Notes under the pieces: generated by a model
Databases searched by the model: none
The model's input: the letters and a program-made list of their open reading frames with translations, nothing else
Told to the model about the DNA's origin: nothing
Origin: JBOGGX01 sp050744245
GTDB lineage: Bacteria; Actinomycetota; Acidimicrobiia; Acidimicrobiales; JBOGGX01
Assembly (NCBI GenBank): GCA_050744245.1
Contig: JBOGGX010000241.1
Span: 1 to 21,777, forward strand
Length of the DNA stretch: 21,777 nt
Direction of reading: 5' to 3'
Shown here: in pieces, positions 7,099 through 14,642 of the stretch
Position numbering within the stretch: the first letter of the stretch is position 1
How the letters are laid out: each line of letters begins with the position of its first letter
Translations under genes and position numbers: made by a program

Positions 7099-7437
7099 AT
7101 GAGCCACGGCATCAAGACCATCGTCATCCCCGTCAAGGACCTGGCCGCGGCCAAGAAGCTCTATGGCGGCCTCCTGGGCGTGGAGCCGTATGCGGACGCG
7201 CCGTACTACGTCGGCTTCCGGGTCGGCGACCAGGAGATCGGGCTCGACCCCAACGGCCACGCCCAGGGCATGACCGGCCCGGTCGGCTACTGCCACGTCG
7301 ACGACATCGAGGCGAGCCTGCGGCGGCTCCTCGACGACGGGGCGCAGACCCAGCAGGAGATCAAGGACGTCGGCGGGGGCAAGCTGACGGCGATCGCCCG
7401 GGACGCGGACGGCAACGTCGTCGGGCTCGTCCAGTAG
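7099..7437 (+). CDS. VOC (glyoxalase/bleomycin resistance) fold protein
   Basis: A 112-residue protein with two beta-alpha-beta-beta-beta modules. Landmarks are TIVIPVKDLAAAKKLYGGLLG at the N-terminus, VGYCHVDDIEASLRRLLDDGA in the second module and the terminal DADGNVVGLVQ. By alignment to the family pattern, the usual metal-ligand positions are occupied by Thr (TIVIPV), Val (VGYCHVDD) and Gly (NVVGLVQ) rather than His/Glu, so it is probably not a metal-dependent glyoxalase. It may be a ligand-binding or unusual member. It is on the strand opposite to the neighbouring aro genes and lies between them, so it interrupts an otherwise conserved order. Reaction and substrate are unknown. Confidence 0.85.
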   Translation: MSHGIKTIVIPVKDLAAAKKLYGGLLGVEPYADAPYYVGFRVGDQEIGLDPNGHAQGMTGPVGYCHVDDIEASLRRLLDDGAQTQQEIKDVGGGKLTAIARDADGNVVGLVQ

Positions 7438-7456
7438 CCCTGACCGGCCAACCCGC

Positions 7457-8317
7457 CTAGGACACCCGGCGTCTGACCGCGTCGAACATGACCGGCAACG
7501 GCGGCTCGACCCCGGTCCACAGACCGAACTGGTGGGCCGCCTGGTGCACGAGCATGCCCAGCCCGTCGACGGGGCGGGCCCCCCGCTCGACCGCGGCCAG
7601 CAGCAACGGGGTCTCGAGGGGGCGGTAGACGAGGTCGACCACGACCTGGCCCGGTCGCAACCAGCCGGGATCTACGGGCAGTTCGCCCTCGGCGACGCCG
7701 GCCATCCCGAGCGGTGTGGCGTTGACGACGAGGTCGGCCGAGGCGACCGACGCCGACGCCCGAGTTGCGGCGACCACCGATCCGCGGGCGCCGGCCAGGG
7801 CCGCGGCCCGTTCGGCCCGCGACGACGTCCGGTTGAGCACGCCGACCTCGGCCGCCCCCGCCCCGGCCAGGGCCAGGACGACGGCCCGGGCCGCGCCGCC
7901 TGCGCCGATCACGACCGCTCGCCACCCGCCGACGTCGATGCCGTGGTCGCCCCGCAGCGAGTCGATGAACCCGGCCCCGTCGGTGCTCTCGCCGGTCAGC
8001 ACGCCGTCGTCACCGAGGGTGACCGTGTTGACCGCTCCGAGGGCGGCGGCATCGTCGGACAACCGGTCGACCGCCGCCGCGGCCGCCTCCTTGTGGGGCA
8101 TGGTCACCGACAACCCGGTCAGGCCGCGGGCCGGCATGGCCCGCACCGCCTCTCCCCCGCGGCCGGGCGGGACGTCGAGGACCAGATAGGTCCAGTCGAG
8201 CCCGCAGGCGGCGAAGGCCGCGTCGTGGATGGCAGGCGACAGCGAATGGGCGACGGGATGCCCGATGACCCCGGCCGCCCGCGGCCCGGACCCCGCGGGC
8301 TCGGGTTCCCCGCTCAA
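7457..8317 (-). CDS. aroE: Shikimate dehydrogenase
   Basis: A 286-residue NADP-dependent enzyme reducing 3-dehydroshikimate to shikimate, the fourth pathway step. The substrate site is visible: SLS (25-27), Lys76 (SVTMPHK), Asn97 (GAVNTVT) and Asp113 (STDGAGF). The dinucleotide loop is GAGGAARA (138-145), followed by NRTSSRAER, whose NRT start fits NADP preference. The start seems to be TTG at 8317, one base after the mltG stop, with no in-frame ATG or GTG nearby; translation is probably coupled. It converges on the VOC gene with a 19-bp gap that shows no terminator hairpin. It is separated from aroQ/B/K/C by the VOC gene, the repeats and the prepilin peptidase. Confidence 0.94.
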   Translation of the reverse strand: MSGEPEPAGSGPRAAGVIGHPVAHSLSPAIHDAAFAACGLDWTYLVLDVPPGRGGEAVRAMPARGLTGLSVTMPHKEAAAAAVDRLSDDAAALGAVNTVTLGDDGVLTGESTDGAGFIDSLRGDHGIDVGGWRAVVIGAGGAARAVVLALAGAGAAEVGVLNRTSSRAERAAALAGARGSVVAATRASASVASADLVVNATPLGMAGVAEGELPVDPGWLRPGQVVVDLVYRPLETPLLLAAVERGARPVDGLGMLVHQAAHQFGLWTGVEPPLPVMFDAVRRRVS

Positions 8318-8318
8318 C

Positions 8319-9515
8319 TCATCCGCAGCCGAGGCCGGCGTCGGCGCACTCCTGCTTCTTGGCCAGGAACTCGCTGTAGTCGTCGGTGAAGAAGTGGCCG
8401 CCCTCGATCTCGGCCTCCGGGTCGAGCACGTAGTACAGCCACGGCCCCGGGGCCGGGTTGAGGGCGGCCTCGATCGCGGCCCGCCCGGGGGCGGCGATCG
8501 GCGTGGGCGGCAGCCCGGCCTGGGTGCGGCTGTTGAACGGCGAGTCGATCGCCAGGTCGGACTCGGTCAGCTCGCACGGCCGCTCACCGAGCACGTAGCA
8601 GATGGTGGCGTCGACACCGAGCGGGATGCCCTGGGCCAGCCGGTTGTAGATGACCCGGGCGATCATCGGCGAGTCCTCGGGGATGCCGGACTCCTCCTGG
8701 ACGAGGGAGGCGACCGTCAGCACCTGGTAGGGGGTCAGGCCCAGCCGGGCCGCCCCGCCGGCCAGGTCGAGCTGGTCGGCGACCCCGTCGAACTGGTTGA
8801 TCATCACCTGGAGCGCGGCCAGCTCGTCGGTGCCCTCATCGAGCCGGTAGGTCTCGGGGAACAGGAAGCCCTCGAGGTTGGCGACCTCGGGCGGCTGGTA
8901 CCGCGAACGAACCTGGCCCGAGGCGACGAGCTGGTTGAGCGTGTCGACGTTCAGCGTCCCGATGCCGCCGGCCATGGCCTCGGTGATCTCGGGCAGGGTA
9001 AGGCCCTCGGGGACGGTGAACTCGACGAACGGCGGCGGGGCCGGGCCGGCGGCGAGGACGTCGATCGCCTCCTGCATCGACGAGTTCTCCTGGAGGGTGT
9101 AGGTGCCGGCCTGGAACGGCCCGCCGCCCCGGAACCGGATGTAGTAGCGGAAGACGGAGGCATCGGTGATGACCCCATCGCCAGCCAGGATCTCGCCGAT
9201 GTCGTCGGTGGTCGAACCCTCCGGGACGAGGACGACCACCTGCTCGCCCGGGTCGCCGGGCGGGTCGATCCGCCGCTGGACCCACTGCCAGGCCAACAGC
9301 CCGGCGATGAGCACGCCCACCACCAGCAGCACGAAGGACCAGCCCACGATCCGGCGCAGCGGGGTTCGCCGCCGCCGACGCCGGCGGACGACCTCGTACT
9401 CGTGGTCGTCGTCGTCGTACTGGTGGGCGGGGATGGCCTCGGCGTCGTGGGCGAAGTCGTCGAACTCGTCCTCGACGCCCGCGCCCCGCTCCTCGACCCC
9501 GCCTCTGCGTGCCAT
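8319..9515 (-). CDS. mltG: Endolytic murein transglycosylase MltG (YceG-like)
   Basis: A 398-residue, single-pass membrane protein that cuts nascent glycan strands and so limits their length. An unusual cytoplasmic tail (1-56) is rich in Asp/Glu up to residue 41 (DDDDHEYE) and then carries seven arginines (44-50) before the membrane helix (about 57-78). The extracellular part has a LysM-like region (VVVLVPEGSTTDDIGEIL), then LEGFLFPETYRL and the catalytic motif VASLVQEESG with the conserved Glu near 275, followed by ARVIYNRLAQGIPL and DSPFNSRTQAGLPPTPIAAPG. ATG at 9515 is preferred over GTG at 9521 because GAGGAG (9524-9529) is 8 nt from the former and only 2 nt from the latter. It lies 2 nt after ruvX. 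Confidence 0.94.
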   Translation of the reverse strand: MARRGGVEERGAGVEDEFDDFAHDAEAIPAHQYDDDDHEYEVVRRRRRRRTPLRRIVGWSFVLLVVGVLIAGLLAWQWVQRRIDPPGDPGEQVVVLVPEGSTTDDIGEILAGDGVITDASVFRYYIRFRGGGPFQAGTYTLQENSSMQEAIDVLAAGPAPPPFVEFTVPEGLTLPEITEAMAGGIGTLNVDTLNQLVASGQVRSRYQPPEVANLEGFLFPETYRLDEGTDELAALQVMINQFDGVADQLDLAGGAARLGLTPYQVLTVASLVQEESGIPEDSPMIARVIYNRLAQGIPLGVDATICYVLGERPCELTESDLAIDSPFNSRTQAGLPPTPIAAPGRAAIEAALNPAPGPWLYYVLDPEAEIEGGHFFTDDYSEFLAKKQECADAGLGCG

Positions 9516-9517
9516 TT

Positions 9518-9958
9518 TCACTGCTCCTCGACAGGCACGGCGGTCCGGCCGGGACCGTCGAGCCAGCTCTGTAGAAGTACGGCGGCCGCCGCGGCGTCGA
9601 TCAGTGCCGCCTGTTGGCGACCAGTCTTACCCGACGTTCGGAGTCGCCGCGACGCGGTGACGGTGGTGAAGCGCTCGTCGACCGCCTCCACCGGCACCGT
9701 GAGCAGGGCTTTCAGTTCTTCGATCTCGTCGAGCGCAGCCAGGGCCGAGGGACCGAGCGACCCGTCGAGCGACCGGGGCAGGCCGACCAGCACCCGTTCG
9801 GCCTCGTACTCGGCGGCCAGATCGGCGATGCGGCCGTGGTCGCCGGCCCGATCCCGCCCGCGGCCGATCACGGTGACCGGCGACGCCAGCGTGCCGGTGG
9901 GGTCGCTCACGGCCACGCCGATGCGGCGGCTCCCCAGGTCGATGGCCAGGACGCGCAC
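9518..9958 (-). CDS. ruvX: RuvX/YqgF-type Holliday junction resolvase-like protein
   Basis: A 146-residue RNase H-fold protein. It has the N-terminal AIDLGSRRIGVAVSD (Asp7), GLPRSLDGSLG (59-69), VDERFTTV (93-100) and a C-terminal DAAAAAVLLQSWLD with a conserved Asp121, all characteristic of YqgF. The family is described both as a putative Holliday junction resolvase and as a factor in 16S rRNA 5' end processing; the sequence does not decide. The GTG at 9958 is 4 nt after the alaS stop, and the nearest purine-rich AAGGGG is 13 nt away, longer than usual. The alaS-ruvX-mltG-aroE order is widely conserved in Actinobacteria. Confidence 0.93.
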   Translation of the reverse strand: MRVLAIDLGSRRIGVAVSDPTGTLASPVTVIGRGRDRAGDHGRIADLAAEYEAERVLVGLPRSLDGSLGPSALAALDEIEELKALLTVPVEAVDERFTTVTASRRLRTSGKTGRQQAALIDAAAAAVLLQSWLDGPGRTAVPVEEQ

Positions 9959-9962
9959 GATG

Positions 9963-12527
9963 TCAGGCGAGCCCCTTGCGGACCAGGTCGAGGGCCTCGT
10001 CGAGGCGGGACGGGTCCTTCCCGCCGGCCTGGGAGAACTCGGGGGCGCGTCCGGCCCCGCCCTGGATGAGCCGGGCCGCGTCGGCGATGAGCTCGCCCGC
10101 GTGCAGCCCGCTGTCGGGGCGGACCGCGGCCATGATGGCCGCCCCGCCGCCCTCGGGTGCGCCCCCCAGCACCACCGCCCGCACCCCGTCGCGTGACCGG
10201 ATGGCCAGGGCCAGGTCGCGTAGCTCGTCGCGGGACAGACCGTCGATCCTGGCCACGACCACGCCGTCGATCGCCTCGGCGGCCAGCTCCGCGGCGCGGG
10301 CCCGGGCCGCCTGCGCCCGTAGCGTTCGCAGCTCGGCCTGGAGCGCCTTGATGTCGTCGACCCGGCGCCGGGCACCGTCGACCACCTCGCCGACGGGCAC
10401 GTTGAGCACCTCGGCCACCTGACCGAGCAGCTCCTCGTCGCGCCGCAGCCGGTCGATGGTGCCGAACCCGGTGACGGCGTCGATGCGCCGGATGTTGGCG
10501 CCGATCGACTGCTCCGACACGATCTTGAGCGGGCCGATGTCGCCCAGCGACCGGACGTGGGTGCCGCCGCACAGCTCGGTGGAGTGCGGCCCGGCCTCGA
10601 CCACGCGCACCACGTCGCCGTACTTCTCGCCGAAGAAGGCGATGGCGCCGATCTCGTTGGCGTGCTCGCGGCTGGTCTCGTAGGCCCGGACCGGATGGTT
10701 CTCGAGGATCTGCTGGTTGGCCAGGTCCTCGATCTCGCGGATCTGCTGGGGGGTGAGGGCGTCGGCCGGTCCGAAGTCGAAGCGGAGCCGGTCGGGCGCG
10801 ACCAGTGAGCCCTGCTGCTTGACTTTCGTGCCGAGCACCTGGCGGATCGCCCAATGGATGACGTGGGTGCCGGTGTGGTTGCGCCGGATCTCGTTCCTGC
10901 GCCTCATGTCGATGGCCGCCACCCCCGGCTGGCCCGGCGTGATCTCGCCGTCGACGTGGCCGACATGGTGGCGGTGGAGGCCGGGTACGGCGTAGGTGGT
11001 GTCGGTCACCCTGGCCTTGCCGGTGTCGGTGGTGATCCATCCGCTGTCGCCGATCTGACCACCCTGCTCGGCGTAGAACGGGCTGCGGTCGAGGAAGATG
11101 GCGTCGCCCACGATCGCGAGCACGGTGGCCTTGGCCTCCTCCTCCTGGCGGCCGACGAACTCGGTTGGACCGAACCGGTCGAGCACGTCCTGGTAGCTGT
11201 CGAGGTTCTCGTAGTGGTCGGTCTTCCTGGCCGCGGCCTTGGCCCGCCCGCGCTGGTCGGCCATGAGCACGTCGAACCGGTCGACGTCGACCTCGATGCC
11301 CCGCTCGGCCGCGATCTCCTCGGTGACCTCGAGCGGGAAGCCGAACGTGTCGTGCAGCTGGAAGGCGAGGTCGCCGTCGACCCGGTCGGGCGCCGACGCC
11401 AGGGCGGCGTCGAGCATGGTGATCCCCCGGCTCAGGGTGGCCCGGAACCGCTCCTCCTCACGCCCGATGACGTCGACGATCTCGCGCCGGTTGGTCGGCA
11501 GGTCGGGGTAGGCCCCGCCCATGGTGTCGACCGTGGCGTCGACCAGGCTGGGGGTGACCAACCGGTCGACGCCGAGGAGGTAGGCGAACCGCACCGCCCG
11601 GCGGATGATGCGGCGCAGCACGTAGCCCCGGTCCTCGTTCGACGGGATGACCCCGTCGTTGACCAGGAAGGTCATGGTGCGGGCGTGGTCGGCGACCAGG
11701 CGCAGCGCCACCGTGGTCTGGTCGTCCTCGCCGATCCGCCGGCCGGCCACCGACTGGACCGTCTCGACGATCGGCGCCAGCACCGAGGTCTCGAACAGGC
11801 TGTCGTAGCCGTTGAGCAGCATGAGCATGCGCTCGAACCCGGCCCCGGTGTCGACGTTCCTGGTCGGCAGGTCGGTGAGCGAGCCATCCGGCCCGCGGAA
11901 GAACTGCATGAACACGAGGTTCCAGAACTCGACGAACCGGTCCTCGGCGTCCGGATTCTCCGGGCCCCCGTCGGGCCCGTACGCCGGTCCCCGGTCGTAG
12001 AAGATCTCCGAGCACGGACCGCACGGCCCGGTCTCGCCCATCTCCCAGAAGTTGTCGCGGTCGAAGCGCTGGATCCTGGCCGCCGGGAAGCCCACCTCGT
12101 CCCGCCAGATGTCGGCCGCCTCGTCGTCGTTGACGTGCACCGTGACCCACAGCCGTTCGGGCTCCATGCCGAGCTTCTCGGTGACCAGCTCCCATGCCCA
12201 GCGGACGGCGTCGATCTTGAAGTAGTCGCCGAAGCTCCAGTTGCCGAGCATCTCGAAGAACGACAGGTGGCGGATCGACCGCCCGATCACGTCGAGGTCG
12301 TTGTGCTTGCCGCCGATGCGCACCGCCTTCTGGATCGACACCGCCCTGGGCGGGTCGTAGGGGACCTTCTCCTCGCCGATGAAGTACGGGACGAACTGCA
12401 TCATCCCCGAGTTGGTGAACATCGGCGCCGTGGGGTGGGTGGGGATGAGACCGGCCGACGGGACCTGTATGTGGCCGCGCTCGACGAAGAAGTCGTTCCA
12501 GACGCGACGCAGCTCCGAACTGTCCAT
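9963..12527 (-). CDS. alaS: Alanyl-tRNA synthetase
   Basis: An 854-residue class II synthetase. The N-terminal catalytic core begins with RRVWNDFFVERGHIQVPSAG, HPTAPMFTNSGMMQFVPYF and RHLSFFEMLGNWSFGDYFK, followed by WVTVHVNDDEAADIW. The tRNA-recognition and editing parts follow: the editing metal site HTGTH (551-555) and CGGTH (653-657) are both intact, so Ser/Gly-tRNA(Ala) clearance should work. The C-Ala domain is present to the end (PEFSQAGGKDPSRLDEAL). It is a little shorter than the E. coli enzyme (about 875). The ATG lies 15 bp after the rarA stop. A TAGGCT box 12 nt upstream (12540-12545, overlapping the rarA stop codon) could be an extra promoter, but with a looser spacing than elsewhere. 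Confidence 0.98.
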   Translation of the reverse strand: MDSSELRRVWNDFFVERGHIQVPSAGLIPTHPTAPMFTNSGMMQFVPYFIGEEKVPYDPPRAVSIQKAVRIGGKHNDLDVIGRSIRHLSFFEMLGNWSFGDYFKIDAVRWAWELVTEKLGMEPERLWVTVHVNDDEAADIWRDEVGFPAARIQRFDRDNFWEMGETGPCGPCSEIFYDRGPAYGPDGGPENPDAEDRFVEFWNLVFMQFFRGPDGSLTDLPTRNVDTGAGFERMLMLLNGYDSLFETSVLAPIVETVQSVAGRRIGEDDQTTVALRLVADHARTMTFLVNDGVIPSNEDRGYVLRRIIRRAVRFAYLLGVDRLVTPSLVDATVDTMGGAYPDLPTNRREIVDVIGREEERFRATLSRGITMLDAALASAPDRVDGDLAFQLHDTFGFPLEVTEEIAAERGIEVDVDRFDVLMADQRGRAKAAARKTDHYENLDSYQDVLDRFGPTEFVGRQEEEAKATVLAIVGDAIFLDRSPFYAEQGGQIGDSGWITTDTGKARVTDTTYAVPGLHRHHVGHVDGEITPGQPGVAAIDMRRRNEIRRNHTGTHVIHWAIRQVLGTKVKQQGSLVAPDRLRFDFGPADALTPQQIREIEDLANQQILENHPVRAYETSREHANEIGAIAFFGEKYGDVVRVVEAGPHSTELCGGTHVRSLGDIGPLKIVSEQSIGANIRRIDAVTGFGTIDRLRRDEELLGQVAEVLNVPVGEVVDGARRRVDDIKALQAELRTLRAQAARARAAELAAEAIDGVVVARIDGLSRDELRDLALAIRSRDGVRAVVLGGAPEGGGAAIMAAVRPDSGLHAGELIADAARLIQGGAGRAPEFSQAGGKDPSRLDEALDLVRKGLA

Positions 12528-12542
12528 ACGCAGCCGCCCAGC

Positions 12543-13820
12543 CTACCGGTCGGGCTCGTCGCGCTCGGCCGGCGATTCGTCGTAGTAGACCCGGCCCGCC
12601 ACCCCCGCCGGCCGGTACTCCTGCTCGACCCAGCCCCGCGGGTCGTCGTGGGGATACTGGTAGCCGACGCCGTGGCCGAGCCGGGCCGCGCTGCGGTAGG
12701 AGGCGTCGCGGAGATGCATCGGCACCTCGCCGCCCCGGCCCGCCCTGACGTCGTCGGCGGCCCGGCCCAGGGCGGTGATGACCCGGTTCGACTTGGGCGC
12801 CCGGGCCAGGTAGATCACGGCGTGGGCCAGGTTGATGGCCGCCTCGGGCAGGCCGACGAACTCGACCGACCGGGCCGCGGCGTCGGCCACCACCAGGCCC
12901 ATCGGGTCGGCCATGCCGACGTCCTCCGAGGCCAGGATCACCAGCCGCCGGGCGATGAAGCGGGGGTCCTCGCCCGCCTCCAGCATCGTCGCCAGCCAGT
13001 ACAGCCCGGCGTCGACGTCGGAGCCCCTGATGCTCTTGATGAACGCGCTGACGACGTCGTAGTGGTCGTCCCGCCCGTAGCGCAGCGCCTTGGTCTGCAG
13101 GGCGGCTTCGACGTCCGCCAGGATGATCTGAGGTTGCTGGCCCGCGGCGTCCCGCGCCGCGGCGATGGCGATGGCCACCGCGAGCGTGGTCAGGGCCTGG
13201 CGGCCGTCGCCACCGACCCTGGGGACGACATGGGCGATGGCGTCGTCGTCGGCCGCCGCCCCCTCCAATGCCAGGCCCCGGTGCAGCAGCTCGGTGACCG
13301 CCGCCTCGTCGAGCGGGTTCAGGCGGTAGATCGTCGACCGGGACAGCAGCGGCGGGTTGACCTCGAAGTACGGGTTCTCGGTGGTGGCGCCGATCAGGAC
13401 GAGCAGTCCGGACTCGACCGACGGGAGCAGGGCGTCCTGTTGGGCCTTGTTGAACCGGTGGACCTCGTCGAGGAACAGGATCGTGCGCCGGTCCCCCTCC
13501 CCCAGCCGTCGGTGGGCGCGGGCGATCACCTCCCGCACGTCCTTGACCGACGCCGACACCGCCGAGAGCGGCTCGAACGCCTTGGCCGTCGCCGTGGCGA
13601 TGATGCGCGCGAGCGTGGTCTTGCCCGTGCCGGGCGGGCCCCAGAGGATGATCGACGACAGCCGGTCGGTCTCGATGAGCGCCCGCAGGGGCGCGCCCGG
13701 CGCCAGCAGGTGGTCCTGGCCGACCACGTCGTCGAGCCGCGTCGGCCGTAGCCGGTCGGCCAGCGGGGCGTGGCGGGCCAGGCGCTCGGCCGCCGCCGCG
13801 GAGAAGAGATCGTCGGACAT
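12543..13820 (-). CDS. rarA: Replication-associated recombination protein RarA (MgsA), AAA+ ATPase
   Basis: A 425-residue clamp-loader-like ATPase acting at stalled forks. It has PLADRLRPTRLDDVVGQDHLL at the N-terminus, Walker A GPPGTGKT (61-68), Walker B LFLDEVHRF (115-123), sensor 1 GATTEN (144-149), and an arginine at 161 in LLSRSTIYRL. The C-terminal MgsA domain contains RYGRDDHYDVVSAFIKSIRGSDVDAGLYWLA-type sequence and the terminal YPHDDPRGWVEQEYRP. The ATG is chosen to match MSDDLFS and the end of upstream homology. No Shine-Dalgarno; a TAGCCT box ends 10 nt upstream. It is divergent from the gene at 13864. Confidence 0.96.
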   Translation of the reverse strand: MSDDLFSAAAAERLARHAPLADRLRPTRLDDVVGQDHLLAPGAPLRALIETDRLSSIILWGPPGTGKTTLARIIATATAKAFEPLSAVSASVKDVREVIARAHRRLGEGDRRTILFLDEVHRFNKAQQDALLPSVESGLLVLIGATTENPYFEVNPPLLSRSTIYRLNPLDEAAVTELLHRGLALEGAAADDDAIAHVVPRVGGDGRQALTTLAVAIAIAAARDAAGQQPQIILADVEAALQTKALRYGRDDHYDVVSAFIKSIRGSDVDAGLYWLATMLEAGEDPRFIARRLVILASEDVGMADPMGLVVADAAARSVEFVGLPEAAINLAHAVIYLARAPKSNRVITALGRAADDVRAGRGGEVPMHLRDASYRSAARLGHGVGYQYPHDDPRGWVEQEYRPAGVAGRVYYDESPAERDEPDR

Positions 13821-13830
13821 CGGCGGGGTG

Positions 13831-13836
13831 AGGCTA
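13831..13836 (-). promoter_or_regulatory. Candidate -10 box (TAGCCT) of rarA
   Basis: TAGCCT on the minus strand with 10 nt to the rarA ATG. It lies in the 43-bp divergent gap, 12 bp from the opposite TACCCT box. Confidence 0.45.
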
Positions 13837-13848
13837 CCGGCGGGCCAA

Positions 13849-13854
13849 TACCCT
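13849..13854 (+). promoter_or_regulatory. Candidate -10 box (TACCCT) of the 13864 gene
   Basis: TACCCT on the plus strand with 9 nt to the ATG at 13864 and no Shine-Dalgarno between. The -35 region would fall inside the opposite promoter or the rarA start, so the two genes cannot be transcribed independently of each other's upstream DNA. Confidence 0.45.
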
Positions 13855-13863
13855 CTTACGACG

Positions 13864-14613
13864 ATGTTGACCTCAGACGAGGTGTCCGCCATCCTGCGCC
13901 GAGCGGCCGAGATCGAGAACGAGCGCGACACCGCCGACGGATTGGCCCCAGGCCAGATCGACCTGGCTGCGGTCGAACAGGCGGCTGGCGAGGTCGGCAT
14001 CTCGGTCGAGGCGGTGCGCCAGGCCTACGCCGAGCTGCAGGTGGGCGGGCTCCCGGCCGAGCCAGACGGCTCGTCGTCCCGCCCGGCGGTCATCGGGCCG
14101 GCCAAGGTGGCCGAGCAGCGGGTCGTCCGGCTCCCGCCCGACGAGGTGCGCGAGCGGATCGGGAGGATGCTGCACAAGCAGACCTTCGAGCTCCGGCGAT
14201 CCAGCGCGAACGCCAGCCTGTGGCGCCGCCGCGACGACTTCGGCGCATCGGTCAGGCGGGGTTTCGACTTCAACAAGAACATCAAGCTCGCCGACGCCCG
14301 CGCCATCACCGTCCAGCTCACCGAGGTCGCCGACCGCGACCGCCGGCCGGCCACCCTCGTCCGGCTCGAAGCCGACATCGGTCAGATCAAGGCGGGCACC
14401 GCGGCGGCGACCGTCGCCGTCCCGACCGGGTTGGCGGTGGCGGCCGGCGGGATCGGCGCCCTGGTCGGCGAGCCGGCGGTGATGGTGCTGGCCGCGGGCG
14501 CATGGCTCCCGGTGACGGCCGGGTCGGTCGGCCTGGGCCGGTTCCTCTACCGCAAGGAGTACCTCAAGGTCGGCGAGCTGCTGGGCATGTTCCTCGACCG
14601 TCTCGAGGGCTGA
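13864..14613 (+). CDS. Unrecognised protein: helical N-terminal domain plus two C-terminal membrane segments
   Basis: 249 residues. Residues 1-60 (LTSDEVSAILRRAAEIENER, then AAGEVGISVEAVRQAYAEL) resemble a small helical module, seen at the N-terminus of many poorly described bacterial membrane proteins, in which an acidic helix pair carries an EVGIS-x-E-x-V motif. A linker (61-75) and a basic, soluble middle (76-175) follow; it has VRLPPDEVRERIGRMLHKQTFELRR and a beta-like VQLTEV...TLVRLEADIG stretch. Two hydrophobic stretches lie at about 178-201 and 204-225, and a basic helix ends the protein (RFLYRKEYLKVGELLGMFLDRL). The middle could be a lipid- or protein-binding domain but I cannot name it. 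Codon use and GC match the neighbours. It is divergent from rarA and convergent with aspS (29-bp gap, no clear terminator). Confidence 0.8.
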   Translation: MLTSDEVSAILRRAAEIENERDTADGLAPGQIDLAAVEQAAGEVGISVEAVRQAYAELQVGGLPAEPDGSSSRPAVIGPAKVAEQRVVRLPPDEVRERIGRMLHKQTFELRRSSANASLWRRRDDFGASVRRGFDFNKNIKLADARAITVQLTEVADRDRRPATLVRLEADIGQIKAGTAAATVAVPTGLAVAAGGIGALVGEPAVMVLAAGAWLPVTAGSVGLGRFLYRKEYLKVGELLGMFLDRLEG

Positions 14614-14642
14614 GCGAGCGCCGGGTCGGCGAAGGTCCCTGG

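Noticed and set aside
7438..7456. Bidirectional terminator between the convergent VOC and aroE genes
   Set aside because: The 19-bp gap has no inverted repeat or T-run. The same holds for 14614-14642 between the 13864 gene and aspS.
10854..13751. Very long plus-strand open frame (965 codons) antisense to alaS and rarA
   Set aside because: It is the GC-rich mirror of two confidently identified genes, is low-complexity (rich in Gly, Asp, Val, Arg, His) and has no recognisable domain.
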